Positions 1 to 8,406 of a DNA stretch of 20,342 bases are shown here, piece after piece; the stretch's first letter is position 1, and every line of letters starts with the position of its first letter. The translations under genes were made by a program, and so were the position numbers. The stretch lies in IMG/VR virus record IMGVR_UViG_3300045456_000003, positions 1 through 20,342 of that record. One strand, given 5' to 3'. The notes beneath the pieces were generated by a model. The model saw only the letters and a program-made list of their open reading frames with translations, was not told the origin of the DNA and searched no databases. The stretch comes from a virus.

Positions 1-177
1 GATGATCTCAGGATCGAAAGCCGTATTAGACTGATACACTAGAGACCCGTCTAAACCTGTAGGATCTAAAGGCAATGAATAGTTGAACCCATCACCAAAG
101 TCTACACGGGTAATTGGTACTCCTACAGGCTCAGCATCAAGAAGAGCTTTACCTGCGGTAGTTAGCTGAAGTAACAT
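1..177 (-). CDS. Tail fibre protein, N-terminal part (cut by window edge)
   Basis: Only the first 59 codons are visible; the gene continues past the left edge. It starts with ATG at 177 behind a GAGGA Shine-Dalgarno sequence about 7 bases upstream, 50 bases after the stop of the preceding fibre gene. The peptide (MLLQLTTAGKALLDAEPVG and onward) resembles the N-terminal domain of the fibre encoded at 228-1979. Both share a pattern of L/I-T-x-AG near the start, then a hydrophobic I, an F-x-x-G, an NY pair, T-x-L-x-G and a final Y. In the neighbour this domain resembles baseplate-attachment domains of phage tail fibres, so this is probably a second fibre using the same docking domain. The receptor-binding part lies outside the window, so specificity cannot be judged. 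Confidence 0.65.
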   Translation of the reverse strand, partial: MLLQLTTAGKALLDAEPVGVPITRVDFGDGFNYSLPLDPTGLDGSLVYQSNTAFDPEII

Positions 178-227
178 TTGAGTTCCTCACAGTTCTATAC
201 CTATGAAACTAAAGTTGATCACAGGTG

Positions 228-1979
228 TTAGATAGCAGAGACAGTTGGATAGCCTAGAACAGGAGAGCTTAGCAACGTAGAACTTGCTCTGCGGCTGTAC
301 ACTCTGTAGCGTATCGTTCCAGGGCTACCGTAATAAGGATCGGTAGGTCCAACTAAGGTTGCATCGGTCACAATTCGTATGTCGATTGCATTGATTCCCG
401 CAGGCTTTCTCAATTGAACTTGAATCGACCAGTTAGAACCGTGCAAGTACGACCACACAATGTGCCAGATACCGCCTGGAAGTTCTTGAAGGCCTTGGTT
501 GTTCGTTGTTCCAACACCATTAGATGAGGTGACACGGTTGTGACGTATCTGAATCAAACCGATTGCCGCAAGAGCTGCGTTTAGAGTTGTCCAAGCAGGG
601 TTGATGATGTCATAGACATCACCCTGAATAACAAAGTTGAAACCGCTATTCAGTTGTGCTTGAAGAACTGCTTCAGATGAGAATGTAAACCTTCTAGAGA
701 TAGTCCAGGTAGTGGCAAAGAAGGTGCTGTTCTCTAGAGTGGCAGATGTAGTCTGATCTTGAGCTGTGTAGTTGAAAGAGTTCCGAGCACCTTCTAGCAG
801 AGGAATCTTGTTTTCAAAAGCTTCCCACTGTTTCTTAAAGGTGTTCATGCCTCCTGGCGTAGACCCTAAAGGTCTATAGACAAAGTCTGTAGCAGAAGCG
901 ATGTCTGCAATAGGTACATTGTGAACAGTACACTTGTTTCTTACTGCGGTTAAGAGGGCCGCCCAGTCTGCTGCATTCGTTCTTCTAGCAAGAGTTGCAA
1001 AGGGTGTCTGACTTGATCCACGATTGTCGCTAGAGTAAGGAGCGTTATTCCCTCCTGACCTGTACGGACCTATCGAGGCAGCCCAGTAGTTATTGAACAA
1101 GTTGACGAACTCGTTGTACTCTACAGTGTCAGCCCAAGACACACGCCCACCACCACCCCCTTCTTCCCAAATGCTAATCGGACCCGATTGAGCTGTGTTA
1201 ACACCTGGAGTAAATCCAATCTGTGTAGGCAAAGGGTTGCTAGTTATCTGTCTAATGCTTCCGTCTGGAAACTTGACCAGATACCTAGAGTCCGATCTTG
1301 GCATGTCCTCAAAGTAGAGGTTAGCAATGTCTGGATGCGTGAACGTAGATGCTGCAAGAGAAGCGCCTACATCTGTCGTTGCTCCTAAGAAGCTTCTTGT
1401 GTAGTCAATCAAACCCCATTCGTTATCGTTGTCTCGAATGACAAGAACAGGATCGTCAGAGCTGTTGTTAGCGTGAACAATAGCGATGTTGGCGCCCATG
1501 ATCTGGTCAATCGGCTTCTGAAGCGACTGCCAGTTAGGTACTTCAAGGATGCTTTGGCTATTGATTAGCGTCACTTGGACAAGAACCGGAGCTTGAGCTA
1601 GCTTGATGCGTGCTCTAATGTACCAAGTGTTACCTGCCTGATTGCCTACTGCACGTACTTTTTCTTGAAGGTTCTCAAAAACGCACACTGCAAAAAGCTC
1701 TCCGCTAGCTAGACGTAGTCCAATTTCACCAAAGGTGAAAGAGCCTACAGTAGCATCCATGCGTAAGCCGATCTCTACTGTGTCTCCGTCCACTACTGTG
1801 TAGCTTGAAGCAAGTCCAGTATAAAGAATGGTACCTTGAAGAGCTGTCTGAGAACGATCGGGTTCGTAGTTAACTGCTGACCCTATCTCAAAAGACGTGA
1901 TATGGATGAAGGGGCCTGTTGGGGTAGCTACTGCTGCAGCCGCTAGCCCTGCGTCTGTTATTAAAAATCCTGAGTTCAA
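228..1979 (-). CDS. Tail fibre protein
   Basis: A 583-residue protein. Residues 1-145 resemble the N-terminal attachment domain of phage tail fibres: ITDAGLAA, then a beta-rich stretch with the motif FTFGEIGLRL near residue 80. The middle (about 280-355) has a pattern seen in other large-phage virion proteins: a tyrosine/asparagine start, a glycine/serine-rich loop and an ADWAALLTAV helix followed by histidine. The C-terminal 200 residues are beta-rich with no family I recognise, presumably the trimeric receptor-binding end. I see no collagen-like repeats, catalytic motif or autocleavage domain. The start codon is TTG at 1979, preceded by CGGAGAG about 7 bases upstream; no ATG fits as well. 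The gene follows the large adhesin by 25 bases and precedes a paralogous fibre. The fibre role is fairly safe; the receptor is unknown. Confidence 0.75.
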   Translation of the reverse strand: MNSGFLITDAGLAAAAVATPTGPFIHITSFEIGSAVNYEPDRSQTALQGTILYTGLASSYTVVDGDTVEIGLRMDATVGSFTFGEIGLRLASGELFAVCVFENLQEKVRAVGNQAGNTWYIRARIKLAQAPVLVQVTLINSQSILEVPNWQSLQKPIDQIMGANIAIVHANNSSDDPVLVIRDNDNEWGLIDYTRSFLGATTDVGASLAASTFTHPDIANLYFEDMPRSDSRYLVKFPDGSIRQITSNPLPTQIGFTPGVNTAQSGPISIWEEGGGGGRVSWADTVEYNEFVNLFNNYWAASIGPYRSGGNNAPYSSDNRGSSQTPFATLARRTNAADWAALLTAVRNKCTVHNVPIADIASATDFVYRPLGSTPGGMNTFKKQWEAFENKIPLLEGARNSFNYTAQDQTTSATLENSTFFATTWTISRRFTFSSEAVLQAQLNSGFNFVIQGDVYDIINPAWTTLNAALAAIGLIQIRHNRVTSSNGVGTTNNQGLQELPGGIWHIVWSYLHGSNWSIQVQLRKPAGINAIDIRIVTDATLVGPTDPYYGSPGTIRYRVYSRRASSTLLSSPVLGYPTVSAI

Positions 1980-2004
1980 TTTTACTCTCCGAAGAATCTT
2001 GAAC

Positions 2005-4644
2005 TTATACGTCTAGTAGCTGGTTCAAGAACATATTTCTGAACACGTCATCGGGGTATGACTCTGTTATATTTCTAACAGGATCAGACGGGTAGGGAGT
2101 TATCTGAATAGACCTAACATCCATATATTGTTCTTGAAAGTTTGCTTGTGCTCCTGCCCACCTGTTACCAGTAGCTGAAGGGAACCACAACCCAACCCAG
2201 AACCTTCCAGGTATATCTGGTATTTGGTCTGTTATAGTAGTTATTGGTATAGAGTCAATGAAGAACTCTACTCGAGGAGTTCCAGACGTATGCCAATCAA
2301 ATCTAAATTCATGAAACTGTCCGTCATTTACATTGACTCCATGCTGAAGCCACTCATCAACATACTCAGTCCAGTAACTTGGATCAGACTCGGGCACATC
2401 CCAGTTTCGTAGCTCGCCTCTCCAAGTATTGAATCTACCGTTTAGATAGCTAACTACTTCATAGTCAGGGTCTGTCTTCAAAGCTGTTGGTATTTCAATG
2501 TCTATCTCGTGGTTTCTCACTGTATAGAAACCGTCTTCTGCATTACCAGACACGCGAAGACCGTCAGCTAGGTGTGAGTCGTAAACTGGACTTCCCGGGT
2601 ATCCTTCTTCATAATGGAAAGTCCAAAAGGCTGAAACTACTCCAGTCAAGCTAGGAAGTCTAGCTACAACTCGATAGGAACCCGGTCCGTAGTACTTTTT
2701 GGTGACAACACAGCCTCCTATTCTAGTAGCCTGTGAAGTACGTCTTCCAAATCTGTCTACACCTCTTAGTGGACCAGTATATAGGTCCCCTAGAGCCCTG
2801 CATCTTAAGATACCGTTTTCTCTGTCTAAGAACACATTTTCAGCTATCACACCGCCGTTTAGACCGCCCCACTGTTTATGTGCTCTGATAAAGTTGTCGT
2901 CTATCTGCTTAAAAGTAGCAGTCCTAAAGTCGATTGATAGAGGAACGCTAGTAGACTGAAAAGGCACCACGGTAAAAAACTTTTCGCTAGTCCTTAACGT
3001 TCCTGCTTTCAAAACAGATACAGCATAGTTTCCAGGCTCTAGGTTAGGAACGTTGGTTACTATCTCAGTGTCTCTGCTTACAAGAAGGTAGTTAGAACCA
3101 TCAAATACTTGACTATCAGACAAACGCCTCCACTGAATTTCTAAGACAGGGTCTGTATCCAAAAGAGAGTCTTCTACATCTATAGACGCCAGAGGCTCGT
3201 TCCTTACTGTGAGTTTTCTAATGGTTCCATCTAAGTAGGTATAGCTTACATTGTCGATGCTTTGATACACTGGAAAAGGGGAGCTGCCACTAACAGGGAA
3301 GTCAAAGTCCTCTAACACTACTTCAGCCTGAAAGATGTTGGAACTAGCTGTGTCACCTCTACCAGAGAGTAAGAATTTTACAGGAACAGTTATGCTACCA
3401 ACTGGAAATGGCCTGCCTCTACTAACACCATTAACAAAAACTTCAATTTGTCCGTTGTCTGTGTCCAGAAGCAAACCGATTGTTACGTTAGCAGGAATCG
3501 GGGACGACCAAGCTGTTCCTCCACCAGTTTGGTGATCAAATCTGCGACCAGCAATCGTGTTTACTACCCAACCCTCTGTAGCAGCAGGGTTTGTCAGTAC
3601 TGCACCTGGTTCGCCTACACCAAACTGAACGTCAAAACTAGAGAAGTTTTTAATCTCTATGTAGTAAGTTCCTGTATTAGGGTAGATAAGCCTTCCAGGC
3701 TGAGACGACCTGTAGGTATTAGTTGAGTTTGTCAGTACCGTAGGACTTACTATAGTAAAGACAGAGTGCGTGTTAGTGGTGTCAAAGTAGTCGCCTAGCA
3801 CAACACTAATTGGAACTTGAGTTCTTCCTACAACTACGGGTTCACCTGCTAGAGGAACAAAGTAGGGCAGAGAAACTTCAGAGCTTACGGAGTTGCCCAG
3901 GTTGTCTCTAAGCGTAAGTATGCTTCTTCCAGGCGTAGCAAGTGCTTCATGTTTTATCAAGAAAGCCATCCAAGTGTCTTGTACAGCAACACCTGGCAAG
4001 GACACTTCTACTCTGTCGCCGTGAGAAAACCAGCCGAAGACTACGTCAGAATTGTCTCGAACAGCTAAGTAGAGATGGTTGTTTGTAGAACCTGCAAACA
4101 GAATGGTTGTTTCAGATGCAGGAGAACTGAACAAAGTGTTCAAATTGAGATGAACACAACATATGAAAAGGCCTCTGCCTGTAGGACTTATTAAACTAAG
4201 AGAGTCATAGAGTCCTGCTCCAGCAGTTGGCAAAGTGAAATACTGAGACAGGGAAGGCACTAAAGTTAAGCCACCTCCGTTTTCACTAGTAAAGGTAGGG
4301 GAGTTAAAAGGGACGCAGTTTGAGTAGTTCTGCAGGGCGTCAGTGAAGTTTGTGAGAAGACTATAGTGAGCAAACGTTCTAGGCTCAGGCAGAACAAGAT
4401 TTTGTAGATTGTACCCCTTGAAGGTAAGGGCAGCTTGTTCTGGGCAGCCTGCTCTATACGAAATAGAGTCAATCCTAATTGCAGAAGAAGGATTTGGAAG
4501 TTCGCTACTAGAGATCTCTACCCATCTACCATTTATTCCCTTAAATTTCAAAAACTGTGGAACCCATTGGCCGTTATGACCTACGTAAGCTTGCTGGACT
4601 GAACGCCACTCGTTATTAAATGCAACATACCGTTGTCCAAACAT
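2005..4644 (-). CDS. Tail adhesin with laminin-G-like, SPRY-like and GH16-like domains
   Basis: An 879-residue protein counted from ATG at 4644. GTG at 4656 is in frame, but the GAGG ribosome site sits 6 bases before the ATG, and the previous gene stops 1 base before it. Visible parts: N-terminal tryptophan-rich stretch 1-50; laminin-G/concanavalin-like region about 90-285; SPRY-like region about 295-450 (YYIEIKNF, FGVGEPG, IGLLLDTDNGQIEVFVNG); Ig-like linker about 455-560; GH16-like hydrolase about 566-855. The last has YGPGSYRVVARLP, SAFWTFH, the catalytic signature HEIDIEIP (E713, D715, E717) and a late FHEFRFDWH/FFIDSIPI pair, all in GH16 order. GH16 enzymes cleave internal beta-1,3 or beta-1,4 bonds in glucans and galactans, so a capsule or exopolysaccharide depolymerase is likely; the substrate is not deducible. 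Sampled GC is about 40%, below its neighbours. Confidence 0.8.
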   Translation of the reverse strand: MFGQRYVAFNNEWRSVQQAYVGHNGQWVPQFLKFKGINGRWVEISSSELPNPSSAIRIDSISYRAGCPEQAALTFKGYNLQNLVLPEPRTFAHYSLLTNFTDALQNYSNCVPFNSPTFTSENGGGLTLVPSLSQYFTLPTAGAGLYDSLSLISPTGRGLFICCVHLNLNTLFSSPASETTILFAGSTNNHLYLAVRDNSDVVFGWFSHGDRVEVSLPGVAVQDTWMAFLIKHEALATPGRSILTLRDNLGNSVSSEVSLPYFVPLAGEPVVVGRTQVPISVVLGDYFDTTNTHSVFTIVSPTVLTNSTNTYRSSQPGRLIYPNTGTYYIEIKNFSSFDVQFGVGEPGAVLTNPAATEGWVVNTIAGRRFDHQTGGGTAWSSPIPANVTIGLLLDTDNGQIEVFVNGVSRGRPFPVGSITVPVKFLLSGRGDTASSNIFQAEVVLEDFDFPVSGSSPFPVYQSIDNVSYTYLDGTIRKLTVRNEPLASIDVEDSLLDTDPVLEIQWRRLSDSQVFDGSNYLLVSRDTEIVTNVPNLEPGNYAVSVLKAGTLRTSEKFFTVVPFQSTSVPLSIDFRTATFKQIDDNFIRAHKQWGGLNGGVIAENVFLDRENGILRCRALGDLYTGPLRGVDRFGRRTSQATRIGGCVVTKKYYGPGSYRVVARLPSLTGVVSAFWTFHYEEGYPGSPVYDSHLADGLRVSGNAEDGFYTVRNHEIDIEIPTALKTDPDYEVVSYLNGRFNTWRGELRNWDVPESDPSYWTEYVDEWLQHGVNVNDGQFHEFRFDWHTSGTPRVEFFIDSIPITTITDQIPDIPGRFWVGLWFPSATGNRWAGAQANFQEQYMDVRSIQITPYPSDPVRNITESYPDDVFRNMFLNQLLDV

Positions 4645-4645
4645 A

Positions 4646-4828
4646 TTAAACCTCACTCACTACAATCCACTCTTCACCTTCACTGGGAGTGCCAGAAGGA
4701 GCGCTTGTAGATACAGTAGTGGTAGAAAGGTTCTCTATCGAAGAAAGGCGATCATCGATCTCGTCAAGGTTTCCGTCCATCTCTTCTGTAGTCAAAGGTA
4801 ATGTCTTGTCTCTTCTGCGTACTAGCAT
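4646..4828 (-). CDS. Small fibre-associated virion protein
   Basis: A 60-residue acidic protein with ATG at 4828 behind GGAG and a 6-base spacer. It contains LPLTTEEMDGNLDEIDDRLSSIE, split here by function: a short proline/threonine lead followed by a predicted coiled-coil helix (about 18-35). Short proteins and fibre N-termini with an LT-x-x-EMD-x-N motif are common beside fibre genes in large phages. The tail TPSEGEEWIVV resembles the loop of fibre-tip modules that carry an EG-D/E-x-W-x-V motif. It lies between the gpI-like wedge protein and the large adhesin, and its stop is 1 base from the adhesin ATG. I infer a small connector or fibre accessory protein; no enzymatic motif is visible. 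Confidence 0.6.
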   Translation of the reverse strand: MLVRRRDKTLPLTTEEMDGNLDEIDDRLSSIENLSTTTVSTSAPSGTPSEGEEWIVVSEV

Positions 4829-4831
4829 GAT

Positions 4832-5614
4832 TTACTCCACATATCCGGGTTCTACGTACCCAGGTTCAACATACACTGAAGTCGTATCGTCAGTAACTGT
4901 CTCAATGGTCACGCTTATGTCATAGAGAGGATACATCACTACAATTCTAGCTAGTTCTTCTTCATCTACTGAGTGAATGTAGACTATGCCTTCAAGATCG
5001 ATTCTGTCTAAAACTAGGTTGTAGTTTGCGATTGCGTAGAACAACGCAATCAACTTTGCCATTGGGGTAGCGCCGAACCTGAAGGGGTCAAATGTTACCC
5101 TTACGTGGGTTGTAGGAAACCAAGCACCACCTTGCCAAATAGGAGTTCCGATACCTGGATCACCTTCAGGCAACATAGGCCCGTATTCTTCATACGTAGG
5201 ACCTTGAGTAGACCACAGGTTTACGATGCTCAATATTGAGTTGAGCACGAAGCCCATGAAGTCAATGAAATTAGGCTTCCCTTTGCCGTACCAAAACAAA
5301 GCTAGGTTTCGTGAAATACGCTGGTAGTCCTCAGCTGTGATCAAGTCAGCTTCTTTGAAATCAAAGCCAAGCATGTTAGCTTGACGTATTAGAAGTTCTT
5401 TCTCAGGCAACTCGAAGTCTGTTGAGGCCAGCATCTCCTCTGACTCAATCTTGTCAGCAGCTTGATCTTTTAGAATCCACAGATCACGAAGTCTAGACAG
5501 CCAGACAGTTGGATCATCGATCTTGTCTTTCAGTACCTCATCAATAGACTCGACCAATTCAATCCAAGGCTCGCTCTCCATGTAAGGAGGAAGGAGGACT
5601 TTACGATCAGTCAT
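4832..5614 (-). CDS. Baseplate wedge / tail protein I-like (gpI-like)
   Basis: A 260-residue protein encoded directly after the J-like wedge gene, overlapping it by the ATGA at 5611-5614. In P2-like and many other contractile tails this slot holds gpI (or a T4 gp7-like part), which joins the wedge to the fibres. The N-terminus has a helical, acidic, tryptophan-containing start (PWIELVESIDEVLKD). Residues 65-125 carry LPEKELLIRQANMLGFDF and LALFWYGKGKPNFIDF, which fit the gpI pattern of a helical bundle with a GKG turn. The middle has WQGGAWFPTTHVRV, then a helical segment. The protein ends in three tandem YVE(PG) units. The family call rests mainly on position and general pattern, so it is moderate. 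Confidence 0.6.
   Translation of the reverse strand: MTDRKVLLPPYMESEPWIELVESIDEVLKDKIDDPTVWLSRLRDLWILKDQAADKIESEEMLASTDFELPEKELLIRQANMLGFDFKEADLITAEDYQRISRNLALFWYGKGKPNFIDFMGFVLNSILSIVNLWSTQGPTYEEYGPMLPEGDPGIGTPIWQGGAWFPTTHVRVTFDPFRFGATPMAKLIALFYAIANYNLVLDRIDLEGIVYIHSVDEEELARIVVMYPLYDISVTIETVTDDTTSVYVEPGYVEPGYVE
4835..4873 (-). repeat. Pentapeptide-coding tandem repeat at end of gpI-like gene
   Basis: Two complete 15-base units and a 9-base partial unit encode YVEPG-YVEPG-YVE, followed at once by the stop codon. The units differ only at third codon positions (TATGTTGAACCTGGG against TACGTAGAACCCGGA, then TATGTGGAG). The peptide repeat is therefore conserved while the DNA has drifted. Confidence 0.8.
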
Positions 5615-7323
5615 GATAGGATGTCTCTGTTAGAGTACAGAACTGAGATGTTCTTAGCAATCAAGTTTGCGTAGTAACTAGCTACTGTGCTCTGAACCGG
5701 AACAGTTCCTGTTGGTGTGATAGCGCCTGTATCAATGAACTGAAGAGTTGAGGCTGGAACAGTAGCTAGCAGTCCTAACGACGTTGGAGTAGTGCGACCC
5801 CAAATCCTATACTGAAGAGCGTTAGAGACGGGCTCCCAGTTAAGCTGGATTCGTCTTGTTGTGCCTGAAGCGATGTTGACAGTAACCCAATTGGCAGGAG
5901 CTGTTTCTCCGCCTAAAGAAGAAACAACCGAGATAGCGTAGTCGTATAAGCCTGGGCCTAAGGTACCACCTGAAGGTAGGATAGTAGCCGAAGGAGTGTT
6001 GACGTTCAAGGAACTCAACACAATGTCCGCTGCAGGTTGTTCTAGCCTAACGAAGTCAATGTTAGAGTCAGACTCTAAGATAGCGTCAATGATATCCGAC
6101 CTATAGAAGTCACGACCTATGCTTCCTTGCCGAAGGGCAAACAGGTTGTCTAACGCTGCCTCTACTCTCGCCTGTACTGTTCCAAGATTGGCAAGGTTAA
6201 GACAGTGAACTGTAGCTTCAACTGTGATAGGAGTAGCAACCGGGTCTTCTCTAACGATTCTTGTTGAGTACATCGTGTTCTCATAGAACCATTGTTCGAA
6301 GGCCAGGAAGTCGCCCGCCGACCACGGAGTTTGAGTCAACAGACAGACCTTGATGACATTCATCCAAGTCAAAGCTCTTGGGTTGATTTCTCTCTGAGCA
6401 AACGTCTGAGCGTCAATGACTCCGGGGTACTGAAGAGGAAGCTTCTTGTACTGAGAAGGGGTAACAGACGAGTTAAAGGACCCAAATAGCGCTGGTGTGA
6501 CGTTCTTGTAGATAAGTGGGTTAGCTTGACTGCCACCGCCAGAGGCTTGCGTAGTTGCAGGACCCTGTATGGTAGGATCTACCTCATAGGAGAAGGTCTT
6601 GCCAAGAGTAGGAACGTTAGCACCGTCAGCGCCCAAAGTGATAACGTAGATGATCTCACAGATGTCAGTTGTAGAGGGTCTAGTGCCGTAGATGCTGTTA
6701 CCGAACAGCAAGATCATCTGTCCAGAAGGTAGCGTAAAGTGCTGGGCTCCTGGTAGTCCTTCTTTTGTCCACAAGCCTTCTTGAATAGCAGGTACGCTAA
6801 TGCTATTCACGGTCACAAACACGTCTTGGTCACTGACCACGAAGTCCTTTTCAGGTGACACCCAAGCCTGAAAGTCTGTGCCTAAGCCTTGAACCTGGGT
6901 AGTAACCACACGCCCTTGGTGTAAGGTGACTACAGTAGGAGCCGGACCTAGAGTGAGAGGTGAACGGTTAAACCAATAGGTACCAGCGCCGTTGAACTGA
7001 GAGTTGACAGGAATGATAGTTGGAGCAGCTGAAGTCAGACTAACTTGAACAGACGCTGGAAGCTTACGGTTGAAACGTACGCCTAGAAAGTTAGACGCTG
7101 CGTAGAGGCTGTTGTTGTTCTTAGCAGACTCAGGGAAGTTCTCTTGATAAGCAGACTCAATCGCATACTGAGAATACGCGCCTATCGCAGCAATCATTTC
7201 TACGAGAGTCTGTCCAGTAGACGACGTCAGTCTGTCTTTCCACGCGTCTTTGGTTTGAAGGACGTTAGTCAACTGTAGGACTAAGTCATCAAAATCCGGT
7301 GCTACGTTTGAGAGTTGAATCAT
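5611..7323 (-). CDS. Baseplate J-like / gp6-like wedge protein
   Basis: A 570-residue protein with the typical features of the phage baseplate J family. These are an N-terminal helical part (LVEMIAAIGAYSQYAIESAYQE, residues 40-62 in two stretches), the SLYAASNFLGVRF motif near 72-84, a beta-rich centre with GDGAN-like turns (LGADGANVP), and a later helical part with RSDIIDAI (408-415) and IDFVRLEQP. J/gp6 proteins form the ring-shaped wedge that triggers sheath contraction. Near the C-terminus (about 440-545) there is an extra Ig/fibronectin-like domain before the last 25 residues; a related copy is in the sheath. The start ATG at 7323 is 2 bases after the gp25-like stop, and the end overlaps the next gene by ATGA. 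Confidence 0.85.
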   Translation of the reverse strand: MIQLSNVAPDFDDLVLQLTNVLQTKDAWKDRLTSSTGQTLVEMIAAIGAYSQYAIESAYQENFPESAKNNNSLYAASNFLGVRFNRKLPASVQVSLTSAAPTIIPVNSQFNGAGTYWFNRSPLTLGPAPTVVTLHQGRVVTTQVQGLGTDFQAWVSPEKDFVVSDQDVFVTVNSISVPAIQEGLWTKEGLPGAQHFTLPSGQMILLFGNSIYGTRPSTTDICEIIYVITLGADGANVPTLGKTFSYEVDPTIQGPATTQASGGGSQANPLIYKNVTPALFGSFNSSVTPSQYKKLPLQYPGVIDAQTFAQREINPRALTWMNVIKVCLLTQTPWSAGDFLAFEQWFYENTMYSTRIVREDPVATPITVEATVHCLNLANLGTVQARVEAALDNLFALRQGSIGRDFYRSDIIDAILESDSNIDFVRLEQPAADIVLSSLNVNTPSATILPSGGTLGPGLYDYAISVVSSLGGETAPANWVTVNIASGTTRRIQLNWEPVSNALQYRIWGRTTPTSLGLLATVPASTLQFIDTGAITPTGTVPVQSTVASYYANLIAKNISVLYSNRDILS

Positions 7324-7325
7324 GG

Positions 7326-7748
7326 TCAGGAACTCAGTTGAAAGTTAGCAATACCGTATTCGTTAGTTGCAACGATGTTGTAGCCCAAACGTGCTTCATA
7401 CCCTGGAATAGAGTAGTTAGGACGTATGAAAGAATTAGCTAAGTCGATCTCGATCCGAGGCTCCCACCTTTGTATAGCTTGAACTATGAACGCTCTAATC
7501 TTGTTGGCTGTAATGTTGTCAATCGGATCGTGCAGCAGTCGGTACAAACTCGTACCGTACTCAGGTTGAAAAATAGGTCCTCTAGAACCTATAGGACAAG
7601 TGAACAGATTGAACAAGCTGTTGTTGATGGCTTGAACGTTTGGCAGTAGGTCAGGCTTTCCGTTAAGTCCAATTCTAGTGTTAACGTCCAACCATACGAC
7701 CTTCACTGTACGTTGTGAAGGTAAGGGGATTGCTGGATCAGTAGCCAT
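7326..7748 (-). CDS. Baseplate wedge protein, gp25/gpW-like
   Basis: A 140-residue protein, about the usual length for T4 gp25, P2 gpW and TssE relatives. The middle reads RGPIFQPEYGTSLYRLLHDP, matching the family pattern of an arginine-rich start, P-x-(F/Y)G and a leucine-rich helix ending in a proline. It is followed by a long helix and the diagnostic WEPRIE (E96, P97, R98). The EPR motif is the family hallmark and helps the wedge hold the sheath initiator ring. ATG at 7748 has AAGG about 7 bases upstream. It lies between the spike and J-like genes, the usual order (spike, gp25/W, J, I). Confidence 0.88.
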   Translation of the reverse strand: MATDPAIPLPSQRTVKVVWLDVNTRIGLNGKPDLLPNVQAINNSLFNLFTCPIGSRGPIFQPEYGTSLYRLLHDPIDNITANKIRAFIVQAIQRWEPRIEIDLANSFIRPNYSIPGYEARLGYNIVATNEYGIANFQLSS

Positions 7749-7760
7749 TGGTGTACCTTA

Positions 7761-8405
7761 TTAAACAGGAGGATCAGTGTTACTACCACCCCTGTCCACT
7801 CCTGAGTGAACATGCTCAACGAGAGAAATACCTGAAGCAATGACATCTTCAGTTGAATTTATCGTCCCGTTTACGTTTATATCACCTACGTGATTCCAGA
7901 CAGGGGCTTCACTATTAATAGGTCCAGTTGCAACAAGACTAACGCTTCCGTCATTGTTGATGGTGATTGTTGTACCGCTAGCGTGCTGCAGACGAATAAC
8001 GTTCCCACCTTCTGTCGTGTCTACGTAGAAGACATTCCCTCTCGGGTCACGCCAGCCGTATCTGTTAGGGTAGTTTACGTTAGCTTCTGCTACTCGATCA
8101 CCTTGCACTATAGGGCTACCGTAGTAAACCGGGTACAAGGGATTGCCGTGCTGAAACTGAACAAAGACCTTGCTGCCTACTGGAGGAACCAAACCGAATG
8201 AACCGTAACCACTTCCATTCGGTACAGGTCCTTCTGCTAAGGGAGCTACCCAAGGCAATTCTGCTTCATTAGGTGAGTCAAAGACTCCGGGTATGGAGAC
8301 CTTGATTCTTTCTAGTTGTAGTGGGTCATTGTTGAACCTAACTACCCCTATGAAAATATGTCCTCTGAAGTCGATAGTGTCTAGCTGCTGAAGGTTGTTC
8401 AACAT
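7761..8405 (-). CDS. Baseplate spike protein, gp5/gpV-like with HxH tip
   Basis: A 214-residue central spike. Residues 15-105 form the OB-fold typical of gp5 and gpV: GVVRFNNDP, LERIKVSIPGVFD, LPWVAPLAEG, PPVGSKVFVQFQHGNP, PVYYGSP. Residues 130-190 are short beta-strands with TTITINNDGSVSL and INVNGTINS, fitting a small trimeric beta-helix. The end has HVHSGVDRGGSNTDPP (H198, H200), the apex pattern seen in P2-like spikes, where the HxH pairs of three chains bind an iron ion. No lysozyme domain is present, unlike T4 gp5. ATG at 8405 follows the hub stop with a 1-base gap and AGGTGTGAT just upstream. Confidence 0.88.
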   Translation of the reverse strand: MLNNLQQLDTIDFRGHIFIGVVRFNNDPLQLERIKVSIPGVFDSPNEAELPWVAPLAEGPVPNGSGYGSFGLVPPVGSKVFVQFQHGNPLYPVYYGSPIVQGDRVAEANVNYPNRYGWRDPRGNVFYVDTTEGGNVIRLQHASGTTITINNDGSVSLVATGPINSEAPVWNHVGDINVNGTINSTEDVIASGISLVEHVHSGVDRGGSNTDPPV

Positions 8406-8406
8406 A

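Noticed and set aside
4266-4472. Minus-strand open frame (68 codons) inside the adhesin
   Set aside because: It overlaps the laminin-G-like region in another frame, with no ribosome site. The adhesin frame is clearly the coding one.
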